Assembly (NCBI GenBank): GCA_030598885.1
Contig: JAUVOZ010000106.1
Coordinates: forward strand, 1 to 6,935
Direction: 5' to 3'
Length of the DNA: 6,935 nt
From: Anaerolineae bacterium
Lineage (GTDB): Bacteria > Chloroflexota > Anaerolineae > Anaerolineales > E44-bin32
Part shown: positions 1-6,245 of the stretch, one piece after another
Layout: every line of letters begins with the position of its first letter
How positions within the stretch are numbered: position 1 is the first letter of the stretch
Notes under the pieces: generated by a model
The model's database searches: none
What the model was told of the DNA's origin: nothing
Seen by the model: the letters and a program-made list of their open reading frames with translations, nothing else
Made by a program: the position numbers and the translations under genes

Positions 1-1236
1 GTGGCATTGGTTGAACGCGAGATGTCAACCGATTTTACGGTGCTGGACTTGCGTAAGCCAGAGACCGTCGAAGAGATCGAAATTTCGGATTTACCTATCT
101 GCTTGTGGGTGTCGAATTCGCTGGAGGCGTTGCAGAAAATCGCCCGGCATTGGAGGGACACTCTTTCTGTCCGGGTGATTGGTGTGACGGGAAGTGTAGG
201 AAAGTCGACCACCAAAGAGCTAACCGCGGAAGTATTGGAACAGCGTTATCGCACGATGAAGAATCCTGGCAATCTCAACAATGAGATCGGTCTACCACTG
301 AGCTTACTGAGATTAACCGAAGCCCACGAACGGGCTGTGCTTGAAATGGGCTTCTATGTACCAGGGGAGATCGCTCTGCTGTGTGAAATTGCTCAACCAC
401 AGGTCGGGGTGATCACCAATATCAGTCAGGTTCACCTTGAGCGAGCAGGGACGATGGAAGCGATCATTCAGGGGAAGGGCGAGTTGGTCGAAAGCCTGCC
501 ACCGGCACCAGATGGTGTGGCGGTGCTGAATTTCGATGATCTGCTCACTCGTCAAATGGCAGAGCGCACGCAAGCGACTGTGTTCTACTATGGCCTTAGC
601 CCTGAAGCAGACCTTTGGGCGAGCGAAATCCTCGGTCTTGGATTAGAGGGTGTGCGGTTTGTTATGAATTACCGCGGTGAGAGTATTTACATACGCGTCC
701 CATTACTAGGTCGTCACTCTGTACATACCGCCTTGCGGGCGGCAGCGGTTGGATTGGTGGAGGATCTGAGTTGGGAAGAGATCGTCAGTGGGCTGCAGAG
801 CAGTCAGAGTCAATTGCGATTGGTGGCGGTGCAGGGGCCTAAAGGAGCGTTGCTCCTAGATGATACCTATAACGCCGCGCCACCTTCGGTGATCGCGGCG
901 CTTAATCTACTGGCCGAGTTAGATGGTCGCAGGGTAGCGGTCCTGGGAGACATGCTTGAGTTGGGGGATTACGAGGAGCGTGGTCATCGAATGGTTGGCG
1001 CACGAGCGGCTCAAGTTGCGGACGAATTAGTGACAGTCGGCAGACGTGCTCAATGGATCGCTGACGAAGCCCTCCAGGCTGGATTGTTGGAATCCCAGGT
1101 GGTGGCATTAGGCGATAGCCAGACAGCAATTGAATACTTGAGGGACAGTGTGGGTGCGAACGATGTCGTCCTGATCAAAGGTTCGCGCGAGGTGAAGATG
1201 GACATGATTGTCGCTGAGCTGGAGGAGGTCATATGA
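1..1236 (+). CDS. murF: UDP-N-acetylmuramoyl-tripeptide--D-alanyl-D-alanine ligase MurF (5' partial)
   Basis: Cytoplasmic ATP-dependent Mur ligase that adds D-Ala-D-Ala to the UDP-MurNAc-tripeptide, the last soluble precursor step. Visible motifs, numbered from the first codon: P-loop GSVGKSTTKE (64-73), NLNNEIGLPL (91-100), EMG (115-117), ITNISQVHLE (139-148), the likely carbamoylated Lys159 in QGKGEL, GRHSVHTAL (237-245), the C-terminal-domain DDTYNAAPPS (287-296), VLGDMLELG (314-322) and KGSREVKMD (393-401). The frame is open to base 1. The P-loop sits at residue 64, against roughly 100-110 in complete MurF proteins, so about 40 N-terminal residues are missing. The initial GTG is therefore most likely an internal Val codon, within the ALVERE segment that ends the N-terminal UMT-binding domain. 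The stop overlaps the mraY start by 4 bases (ATGA). Family identity is very secure; only the true start is unseen. Confidence 0.97.
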   Translation: MALVEREMSTDFTVLDLRKPETVEEIEISDLPICLWVSNSLEALQKIARHWRDTLSVRVIGVTGSVGKSTTKELTAEVLEQRYRTMKNPGNLNNEIGLPLSLLRLTEAHERAVLEMGFYVPGEIALLCEIAQPQVGVITNISQVHLERAGTMEAIIQGKGELVESLPPAPDGVAVLNFDDLLTRQMAERTQATVFYYGLSPEADLWASEILGLGLEGVRFVMNYRGESIYIRVPLLGRHSVHTALRAAAVGLVEDLSWEEIVSGLQSSQSQLRLVAVQGPKGALLLDDTYNAAPPSVIAALNLLAELDGRRVAVLGDMLELGDYEERGHRMVGARAAQVADELVTVGRRAQWIADEALQAGLLESQVVALGDSQTAIEYLRDSVGANDVVLIKGSREVKMDMIVAELEEVI

Positions 1237-2228
1237 GCCAGGCGGCGATGGCCCTCTCGCTAGGAGGAATAACGTTCCTGCTGAGTGTGATCTGGGGCGG
1301 ACCACTCATTCGGATTTTACGCATGCTACACATTGGAGAACAAATCCGCATCGAGGGACCCCAGCGGCATTTTACCAAGCTGGGAACACCGACGATGGGA
1401 GGCTGGCTTTTCATTATCCCAATTTTAATAATGACTGGAGTGTTGAATTTAGTTTCCATTCTCGGTGAGTTGAATGTTTTGGGGAACTCGATCTTGCTTC
1501 CAATGCTGGTCATGTTGGCTTATGCAGGTGTTGGAGCTTGGGATGATTGGCTTAGCATTCGAGGTCCCAGGCGTGGTCAGGGGATGCGAGGCCGTTGGAA
1601 ATTCCTGCTTCAGACGATCATTGCTCTCGGCGCGGCTTTGATCCTGAAGTATGGTCTACAACCGCCGGAACTTATCCTTCCCAATCTTCCGGTGGTTGTA
1701 GACCTCGGTATCTGGTATGTGCCAGTGGCGATGTTTGTGGTAGTCAGTTCATGTAACGCGGTAAACCTGACTGACGGGCTGGATGGTCTGGCAGGCATGA
1801 TCTCGGCTACCGCGTTTGCCGCATATGGTGCCATTGCCTTGCTGCAAGGACAAATATTTCTTGTACGTTTCTGCTTCACTGTGGTGGGCGCCCTGTTTGC
1901 CTTCCTTTGGTATAACGCCCATCCGGCTGAGCTATTCATGGGGGACAGTGGGTCACTGGCGTTGGGGGGGACCTTGGGAGTGGTAGCGTTGATGACCGGG
2001 CATTGGGCTCTATTACCGTTGATCGCCATTATTCCCCTTAGTGAAACGGTGAGTGTTATTTTGCAGGTGGCTTATTTCAAGTGGACCAAAGGTCGGAGAT
2101 TGTTCAAGATGGCCCCGATTCATAATCACTTTGAGTTGAGTGGCTGGAGCGAGACCCAGATCGTGCAACGTTTCTGGCTAATAACCCTGCTTGTGGGCAT
2201 GCTTGGGGTTGCTCTAGCTCTGGTCTAA
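1233..2228 (+). CDS. mraY: Phospho-N-acetylmuramoyl-pentapeptide transferase MraY
   Basis: Integral membrane enzyme that transfers phospho-MurNAc-pentapeptide from UDP to undecaprenyl phosphate, making lipid I. The 331 residues contain about ten hydrophobic segments and the family signature: KLGTPTMGG (49-57), the Asp-Asp pair 104-105, RGRWKF (119-124), NAVNLTDGLDGLA (175-187), FMGDSGSLALGG (235-246, with Asp238 as the third catalytic Asp) and the late cytoplasmic loop MAPIHNHFE (293-301). The length is slightly shorter than the usual 320-360 range's upper end but complete. The ATG overlaps the murF stop by 4 bases, and GGAGGAGG (1221-1228) lies 4 bases upstream, so the start is well supported and translation is probably coupled to murF. 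One oddity is that the position normally Lys in the DDxxK motif is Ser (DDWLS, 104-108). Confidence 0.98.
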   Translation: MSQAAMALSLGGITFLLSVIWGGPLIRILRMLHIGEQIRIEGPQRHFTKLGTPTMGGWLFIIPILIMTGVLNLVSILGELNVLGNSILLPMLVMLAYAGVGAWDDWLSIRGPRRGQGMRGRWKFLLQTIIALGAALILKYGLQPPELILPNLPVVVDLGIWYVPVAMFVVVSSCNAVNLTDGLDGLAGMISATAFAAYGAIALLQGQIFLVRFCFTVVGALFAFLWYNAHPAELFMGDSGSLALGGTLGVVALMTGHWALLPLIAIIPLSETVSVILQVAYFKWTKGRRLFKMAPIHNHFELSGWSETQIVQRFWLITLLVGMLGVALALV

Positions 2229-2234
2229 GGAGGG
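2227..2234 (+). promoter_or_regulatory. Strong ribosome binding site for the small gene
   Basis: AAGGAGGG begins inside the mraY stop codon and ends 7 bases before the ATG at 2242. It is close to the ideal anti-16S complement at an ideal distance, and the best Shine-Dalgarno sequence in the window. It is strong evidence that the 110-codon frame after it is translated, possibly at a higher rate than the neighbouring enzymes. Confidence 0.85.
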
Positions 2235-2241
2235 AGTAGAG

Positions 2242-2574
2242 ATGGAAATTGGAATGCTCTGGTTTGACGATAGCCAGCTTGACTTGGATAAGAAGATCAG
2301 TCGAGCGGTGGCGTTCTACGGTGAGAAGTATGGTCGTTCGCCAACGCTTTGCCTGATTCATCCGGTCACATTGGATGGGGGAAAGGAAATTGTGGCCGGG
2401 GTACAAATCCGTCAGGCAAGCTCGGTGATGCCGGACCATTTCTGGATTGGCATCGAGGAAAAGTCAAAGCGTATCGCTCGAACAGCGGATCGTCGTGAAG
2501 AACATCCACCAACCCGTCAAAGCGAGCAGCTTTCGGCGGTTGTAACTGAAGTTATGAGCGAGAAAGCTGCCTGA
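2242..2574 (+). CDS. Small uncharacterised protein between mraY and murD
   Basis: A 110-residue protein with no function I can assign. It starts MEIGMLWFDD, a hydrophobic strand ending in acidic residues. An amphipathic helix follows (about 15-30, DLDKKISRAVAFYGEKYG), then a second strand TLCLIHPV (35-42), and a segment SSVMPDHFWIGIEE (60-73) that looks like a further strand. The last 35 or so residues are polar and charged (EEKSKRIARTADRREE, 72-87) and probably flexible. No signal peptide or membrane segment is visible, so it is likely cytoplasmic. It lies 13 bases after mraY and 17 bases before the murD frame, in the same direction, with an excellent Shine-Dalgarno sequence. I recall similar MEIGMLWFD... 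small proteins annotated as hypothetical in Chloroflexota genomes, but this is memory rather than a search. Its operon position suggests a role connected with wall synthesis or division; that is inference only. Confidence 0.9.
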   Translation: MEIGMLWFDDSQLDLDKKISRAVAFYGEKYGRSPTLCLIHPVTLDGGKEIVAGVQIRQASSVMPDHFWIGIEEKSKRIARTADRREEHPPTRQSEQLSAVVTEVMSEKAA

Positions 2575-2591
2575 CGATCCTGGATGTTAAA

Positions 2592-3995
2592 GTGGGATTT
2601 CGTGGAGTTCGGTTGAGATCGGAGTGGAAGGGAAAACGGGTGGTAGTTCTTGGTTTGGCGCGGCAGGGCGTGGCATTAGCGCGTTACTTGTCAGAGCAAG
2701 GGGCAGATGTAGTGGTCAGCGATATTCAACCCGCTCAAGCCCTTATCGAGGCGCGCCATAAACTATCTGGTCTACCCGTGGAATATGTATTTGACGGTCA
2801 TCCGCCTGCTCTTCTTGAGCGTGCTGATCTGTTGTGCCTATCCGGCGGGGTTCCCGCCGATCTGCCGCTGGCACTTCAGGCGCGGGAGCGGGGCATCGCC
2901 CTGTCGAACGACTCGCAGATATTCTTGGAAGCCTGTCCTGCTCCTGTGATAGGCATCACCGGCTCGGCTGGCAAAACAACCACAACCGCGCTAGTGGGGC
3001 GGATGGCCGCTGCCCAATTCGAGGGGATTGATAGACATGTTTGGGTGGGAGGCAACATCGGTCGGCCTTTGCTGGCCGATCTGTCTGCGATTGGGACCGA
3101 AGATTTAGTGGTGATGGAGCTTTCCTCGTTCCAGTTAGAGTTGATGACCGCCAGCCCACAGGTGGCGGCGATATTGAACCTAACCCCGAACCATTTGGAC
3201 CGGCACAGGACGATGGAAGTTTACATAGCTTGCAAGGCTCGCATTCTGGCTTATCAAACGGAAGAGGATGTGGCGGTATTGGGATGCGAGGATCCAGATG
3301 CCTGGGCACTCCGGGAAATGGCGGTAGGGAAAGTAATCAGCTTTAGCCGGTCAGCACCAGACGAGGGGGATGGGGCGTATATTGCGCAGGGTGCGATCCG
3401 ACTGCGTATAGGTGCAGACGATATGGTTGTTTGTCCGGTGGAGGCGGTTGAACTGCGTGGAGAGCACAATTTGTTGAATGTGATCGCGGCTTGTGCCCTG
3501 GCGGCTGCAGCCGGATTATCGACCGATGCGATGGCCGAAGGCATACGTGGTTTCCGAGGTGTTGAGCACCGTTTGGAGTTTGTGCGACGAGTCCAAGGCG
3601 CAGATTGGTACAACGACTCGATTGCCACAACCCCGGAGCGGGCGGTCGCCGCTATGCAATCCTTTGACGAACCCCTGGTTCTCTTGGCAGGGGGCCGTGA
3701 TAAAGATCTGCCCTGGGGTGAGTTTGCGGCAATAGTCCATCAGCGAGTAGATCACTTGATTTTATTTGGTGAGGCTGCGGAGAAAATCGCTCAAGCGGTC
3801 GAGAATGCATCTGGTGAACAAGGTCCCTTGAGTATCGATATATTTGCTGGTTTAGAGACTGCGGTTCAGCAAGCAGCTCGGGTTGCAGAGCCAGGCGACG
3901 TGGTCCTGTTGGCGCCGGGTGGTACCAGTTTTGATGAATTTAAGGATTTCGCTGAGCGTGGAGAACGGTATCGAACCATGGTGGAGGTCCTATGA
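2592..3995 (+). CDS. murD: UDP-N-acetylmuramoylalanine--D-glutamate ligase MurD
   Basis: Cytoplasmic ATP-dependent ligase that adds D-Glu to UDP-MurNAc-L-Ala. Domain order is typical: N-terminal Rossmann-like uridine-binding domain (RVVVLGLARQG, 16-26; LSGGVP 83-88), central ATPase domain with P-loop GSAGKTTTT (124-132), VMELSSFQLE (174-183), NLTPNHLDRH (196-205), the probable carbamoylated Lys215 in CKARIL and EHNLLN (291-296), then the C-terminal ligand domain with EHRLEFV (325-331), NDSIATTP (341-348), GGRDKDLPW (367-375) and SFDEFKDFAERG (446-457). At 467 residues it is a little longer than most MurD proteins (about 440-460). The GTG at 2592 has only a weak upstream GGA. An in-frame TTG at 2613 has GGAG 5 bases ahead and would give an N-terminus (RSEWKGKRVVVLG) closer to typical MurD, so the true start may be 2613. 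The stop overlaps ftsW by 4 bases. Confidence 0.97.
   Translation: MGFRGVRLRSEWKGKRVVVLGLARQGVALARYLSEQGADVVVSDIQPAQALIEARHKLSGLPVEYVFDGHPPALLERADLLCLSGGVPADLPLALQARERGIALSNDSQIFLEACPAPVIGITGSAGKTTTTALVGRMAAAQFEGIDRHVWVGGNIGRPLLADLSAIGTEDLVVMELSSFQLELMTASPQVAAILNLTPNHLDRHRTMEVYIACKARILAYQTEEDVAVLGCEDPDAWALREMAVGKVISFSRSAPDEGDGAYIAQGAIRLRIGADDMVVCPVEAVELRGEHNLLNVIAACALAAAAGLSTDAMAEGIRGFRGVEHRLEFVRRVQGADWYNDSIATTPERAVAAMQSFDEPLVLLAGGRDKDLPWGEFAAIVHQRVDHLILFGEAAEKIAQAVENASGEQGPLSIDIFAGLETAVQQAARVAEPGDVVLLAPGGTSFDEFKDFAERGERYRTMVEVL
2604..2607 (+). promoter_or_regulatory. Possible ribosome binding site favouring a downstream TTG start of murD
   Basis: GGAG, within GTGGAG, ends 5 bases before an in-frame TTG at 2613. 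The upstream GTG at 2592 has no comparable site. This favours, without proving, a MurD shortened by 7 residues. Confidence 0.4.
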
Positions 3996-5230
3996 AAGTT
4001 AACGACGGACCAACCGCTCCCATTCAGGGCTCATCCTCCCGACGCCGTCTGACGCTTGGCTACGATCCCTGGTTGCTGGTGCTGATTGCTGCTTTGGTGG
4101 CTTTTGGGTTAGTGATGGTGTACTCAGCCAGCTGGGATGTGTCCTGGCGTTTGTATAAGGATCCTAACGCCATTTTCAGGTTGCAGGTGCGACACCTCGG
4201 CGTTGGGTTGATAGCTATGATCATTGCGTCGCTGTCGCCGATCGATTGGCTGCGGAGGTTCGCCCTTCCGCTCATATTGATAACCATTGGGACGCTCTTG
4301 GCAGTTCTAATTGTCAACGTAGGAGCTGAGCACAGACGAGCCTTCCTTGGAGGTTCGGTTCAACCTTCGGAGATGGCCAAACTAGCGCTGATCATCTATT
4401 TGGCAGTGTGGATGGAGTCAAAAGACGAGCGACTATCAGACATGGGTTATGGATTTTGGCCGTTAATCATGATCATTGGAGTTATCGGTGGCTTGATTCT
4501 ATTGCAGCCAGACCTGAGCGCTGGTCTGACAATTGGCTTGGTGGCAGTGATGATGTTTTACCTGGCAGGCGCTCGTATCTGGCAGGTTGGGGTGATGGCA
4601 TTCGGGGGTGGGAGCTTTGCCCTTCTGCTCGTACGCTTGACGCAGACAGGCCAGGAACGTTGGAAGGAGTATGTGGGGGGACTGGTCGATCTGGAAGAGG
4701 CTTCTTATCACGTACAGCAATCGCTACAGGCATTTTATTCCGGGGGAGTGTTAGGGCAGGGTCTCGGTGCCAGTCGGGGGAAGTTCGGACTTCTGCCAGC
4801 ACCACATACAGATAGCATCTACGCTGTGGTTGGTGAAGAGCTGGGTTTAATTGGGGCTTTACTAGCGTTACTCCTCTTTAGCCTCTTCTTATGGCGCGGG
4901 TTTCGGGTTGCGATGGTTTCACCTCACAGGGTTGAAGTTCTGCTAGCGAGCGGCATCACTTTCTGGATCGGCATGGAGGCGATGATAAACATGTCAGTTC
5001 TGCTGGGTCTGCTGCCGTTTGCTGGTAACGCACTCCCATTTTTCAGCTATGGAGGCTCGAGTCTAGTTACTACGCTTACTGGCGTCGGTTTACTGCTCAA
5101 TATTTCTCGACGGGCGCCGGAGGTTTTAGATCTGCGAGGTTCAGTTGCGACTCTTGGTTTCGGCCGGCGGAACGGCCGGAGGCGTGTATCCCGCCTTAGC
5201 GGTCGTCGACGCACTCGGCAAGAGGGTTAA
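3992..5230 (+). CDS. ftsW: Septal peptidoglycan glycosyltransferase FtsW (SEDS family)
   Basis: Polytopic SEDS protein that polymerises lipid II at the division site, normally as a complex with a class B PBP. After a short polar cytoplasmic N-terminus (1-25) come about ten hydrophobic segments, the first at 27-46. SEDS signatures seen: SVQPSEMAKLAL (122-133), LQPDLSAG (171-178), the large extracytoplasmic loop with SLQAFYSGGVLGQGLGASRGKFG (244-266), PHTDSIYAVVGEELG (271-285, with Asp274 the likely catalytic Asp) and LPFFSYGGSSLV (348-359). FtsW rather than RodA is preferred from its place between murD and murG. ATG overlaps the murD stop by 4 bases, with GGAGG (3983-3987) as its Shine-Dalgarno. 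The last 28 residues are encoded in the region overlapping the murG start, and 10 of the final 21 residues are Arg, giving a very basic cytoplasmic tail. The segment before QPSE reads HRRAFLGGS and lacks the usual Arg-Trp pair. Confidence 0.96.
   Translation: MKVNDGPTAPIQGSSSRRRLTLGYDPWLLVLIAALVAFGLVMVYSASWDVSWRLYKDPNAIFRLQVRHLGVGLIAMIIASLSPIDWLRRFALPLILITIGTLLAVLIVNVGAEHRRAFLGGSVQPSEMAKLALIIYLAVWMESKDERLSDMGYGFWPLIMIIGVIGGLILLQPDLSAGLTIGLVAVMMFYLAGARIWQVGVMAFGGGSFALLLVRLTQTGQERWKEYVGGLVDLEEASYHVQQSLQAFYSGGVLGQGLGASRGKFGLLPAPHTDSIYAVVGEELGLIGALLALLLFSLFLWRGFRVAMVSPHRVEVLLASGITFWIGMEAMINMSVLLGLLPFAGNALPFFSYGGSSLVTTLTGVGLLLNISRRAPEVLDLRGSVATLGFGRRNGRRRVSRLSGRRRTRQEG
5136..5140 (+). promoter_or_regulatory. 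Ribosome binding site for murG inside ftsW
   Basis: GAGGT ends 4 bases before the TTG at 5145. It lies within ftsW and supports the TTG as the murG start. Protein homology agrees, because the N-terminal strand and glycine loop of MurG begin immediately after it. Confidence 0.6.
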
Positions 5231-6245
5231 AGTGCTCTGGGTTGGGAGTGAGGGCGGCATGGAGGCCTCCTTGGTTAAACGCGAGGGTTACGCCTTTGAG
5301 GGCGTGCCTGCCGCGGGTGTTCACGGAGTGGGCTTGCTGAACTTACCGAGCAACCTGATACGCCTGACCCGCGGCATAGCCGCCGCCCGAAAGGTTATTC
5401 GACGATTTCAGCCTGATGCGCTCTTCTTCACCGGCGGCTTCGTGGGTATTCCGGTGGTCTTAGCGGGTCGAGGTTTACCCAAGGCGGTTTATGTGCCCGA
5501 TATCGAACCTGCGTTAGCATCGCGTCTGATTGGAAGAACTGCGGATGTGATCACAGTCACCACAGAGGCATCGTGCTCTCATTATGCCTCGAACCGCCGG
5601 GTGGTTGTTACTGGCTATCCCACTCGTCCAGAACTAAAGACAGCCGAGAAGGATGAATCTCGTCGACACTTGAACTTGGACCTTGATAAACAAGTGGTGC
5701 TGGTATTTGGCGGAAGCCTAGGGGCACGATCAATTAACCAGGCGCTATGGGGATGTCTCACAAACTTACTTGAGCAAGCCCAGGTGGTTCATATCACTGG
5801 CGAGTTGGATTGGCCACAGGTGCGAGATGTTGAGAGTGGATTGCCTCAGAATTTAGCAGGTAATTACCACTCCTATCCATACCTGCATGAGGAGATGGCG
5901 TCAGCGCTGGCGGCTGCTGACCTAGTGGTATCCCGTGCGGGGGCAGCAACTTTGGGTGAATATACGCTTCTTGGGTTGCCATCGGTGCTGGTTCCATATC
6001 CCCATGCTTGGCGGTATCAGGAAGTCAATGCCCAGTACCTTGTTTCACATGGTGCGGCAGTACAGTTGGCGGATGAAGACTTAGCCAGCAAGTTGTTGCT
6101 CACCATATTGGAGTTGCTCGGGGATCCGGATCGTCTGTCGGGGATGGCGACCGCGGCTAAGGAAATGGCGAACCCGGATGCAGCTCAAATGATCGCCGCT
6201 GAGATCGAGAGTTTGGTTCGGTTGAAAGGTATTGCCTGTGGTTAG
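5145..6245 (+). CDS. murG: UDP-GlcNAc:lipid I N-acetylglucosaminyltransferase MurG
   Basis: GT28-family, GT-B fold enzyme at the inner face of the membrane that adds GlcNAc from UDP-GlcNAc to lipid I, making lipid II. The 366 residues match the usual length. N-domain: first strand and glycine loop MRLLVSAGGTAGGVYPALAV (1-20), FFTGGFVGIPVVLA (94-107). C-domain: FGGSLGARSIN (188-198), VVSRAGAATLGE (261-272, with Glu272 matching the uracil/ribose-binding Glu), GLPSVLVPYPHAWRYQEVNA (277-296). The start is TTG; no ATG or GTG fits, since any later start would remove the conserved glycine loop, and GAGGT is 4 bases upstream. It overlaps ftsW by 86 bases. Oddities: the normally conserved His of GGTGGH is Gly (GGTAGG), and the usual HEQN motif is replaced by PDIEP (118-122). 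I believe this is a lineage variant, and I have no reason to call the gene broken since everything else is intact. Confidence 0.96.
   Translation: MRLLVSAGGTAGGVYPALAVVDALGKRVKVLWVGSEGGMEASLVKREGYAFEGVPAAGVHGVGLLNLPSNLIRLTRGIAAARKVIRRFQPDALFFTGGFVGIPVVLAGRGLPKAVYVPDIEPALASRLIGRTADVITVTTEASCSHYASNRRVVVTGYPTRPELKTAEKDESRRHLNLDLDKQVVLVFGGSLGARSINQALWGCLTNLLEQAQVVHITGELDWPQVRDVESGLPQNLAGNYHSYPYLHEEMASALAAADLVVSRAGAATLGEYTLLGLPSVLVPYPHAWRYQEVNAQYLVSHGAAVQLADEDLASKLLLTILELLGDPDRLSGMATAAKEMANPDAAQMIAAEIESLVRLKGIACG
5161..5178 (+). other. Short GC-rich hairpin just after the murG start
   Basis: CGGCCG at 5161-5166 and again at 5173-5178 can pair around a 6-base loop (GCGGAA). The hairpin begins 16 bases after the first base of the murG TTG and lies within the ftsW/murG overlap. 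It encodes the MurG glycine loop in one frame and the FtsW Arg tail in the other, so it may simply reflect Gly, Ala and Arg codons. A role in tuning murG initiation is speculative. Confidence 0.3.
6226..6229 (+). promoter_or_regulatory. Ribosome binding site deciding the cvpA-like start
   Basis: AAGG, within GAAAGGT near the end of murG, lies 8 bases before GTG 6238 but only 2 bases before TTG 6232. The spacing favours the GTG. Confidence 0.5.

Noticed and set aside
1..3. GTG at base 1 as the true start of murF
   Set aside because: The P-loop would be at residue 64 rather than about 100-110, and the ALVERE segment matches the end of the MurF N-terminal domain, so the gene begins upstream of the window.
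1610..2029. 139-codon minus-strand frame opposite mraY
   Set aside because: It lies wholly antisense to a secure MraY coding region, gives a low-complexity Pro/Thr/Ala-rich product with no recognisable motif, and has no supporting context.
2104..2439. Minus-strand frame spanning the mraY end and the small gene
   Set aside because: This 111-codon frame competes with the small gene, but the plus-strand frame has an excellent Shine-Dalgarno sequence, operon fit and a protein-like pattern, while this one has none of these.
2575..2591. Possible terminator or promoter between the small gene and murD
   Set aside because: The 17-base gap has no inverted repeat, T-run or -10/-35 pair; it is too short for either.
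4408..4815. 135-codon plus-strand frame inside ftsW
   Set aside because: It is an alternative frame within a clearly conserved FtsW region, with an arginine/glycine-rich product and no ribosome binding site of note.
5145..5230. Sequencing frameshift as the cause of the long ftsW/murG overlap
   Set aside because: Not favoured: FtsW is complete before the overlap, MurG starts exactly at its expected N-terminus with a Shine-Dalgarno sequence, and neither protein lacks anything. It cannot be fully excluded without reads.
5261..5270. Perfect palindrome GGAGGCCTCC inside murG
   Set aside because: It is a 10-base palindrome with no loop or partner copy, encodes ordinary residues (within GGMEAS) and is expected by chance in a window of this size.
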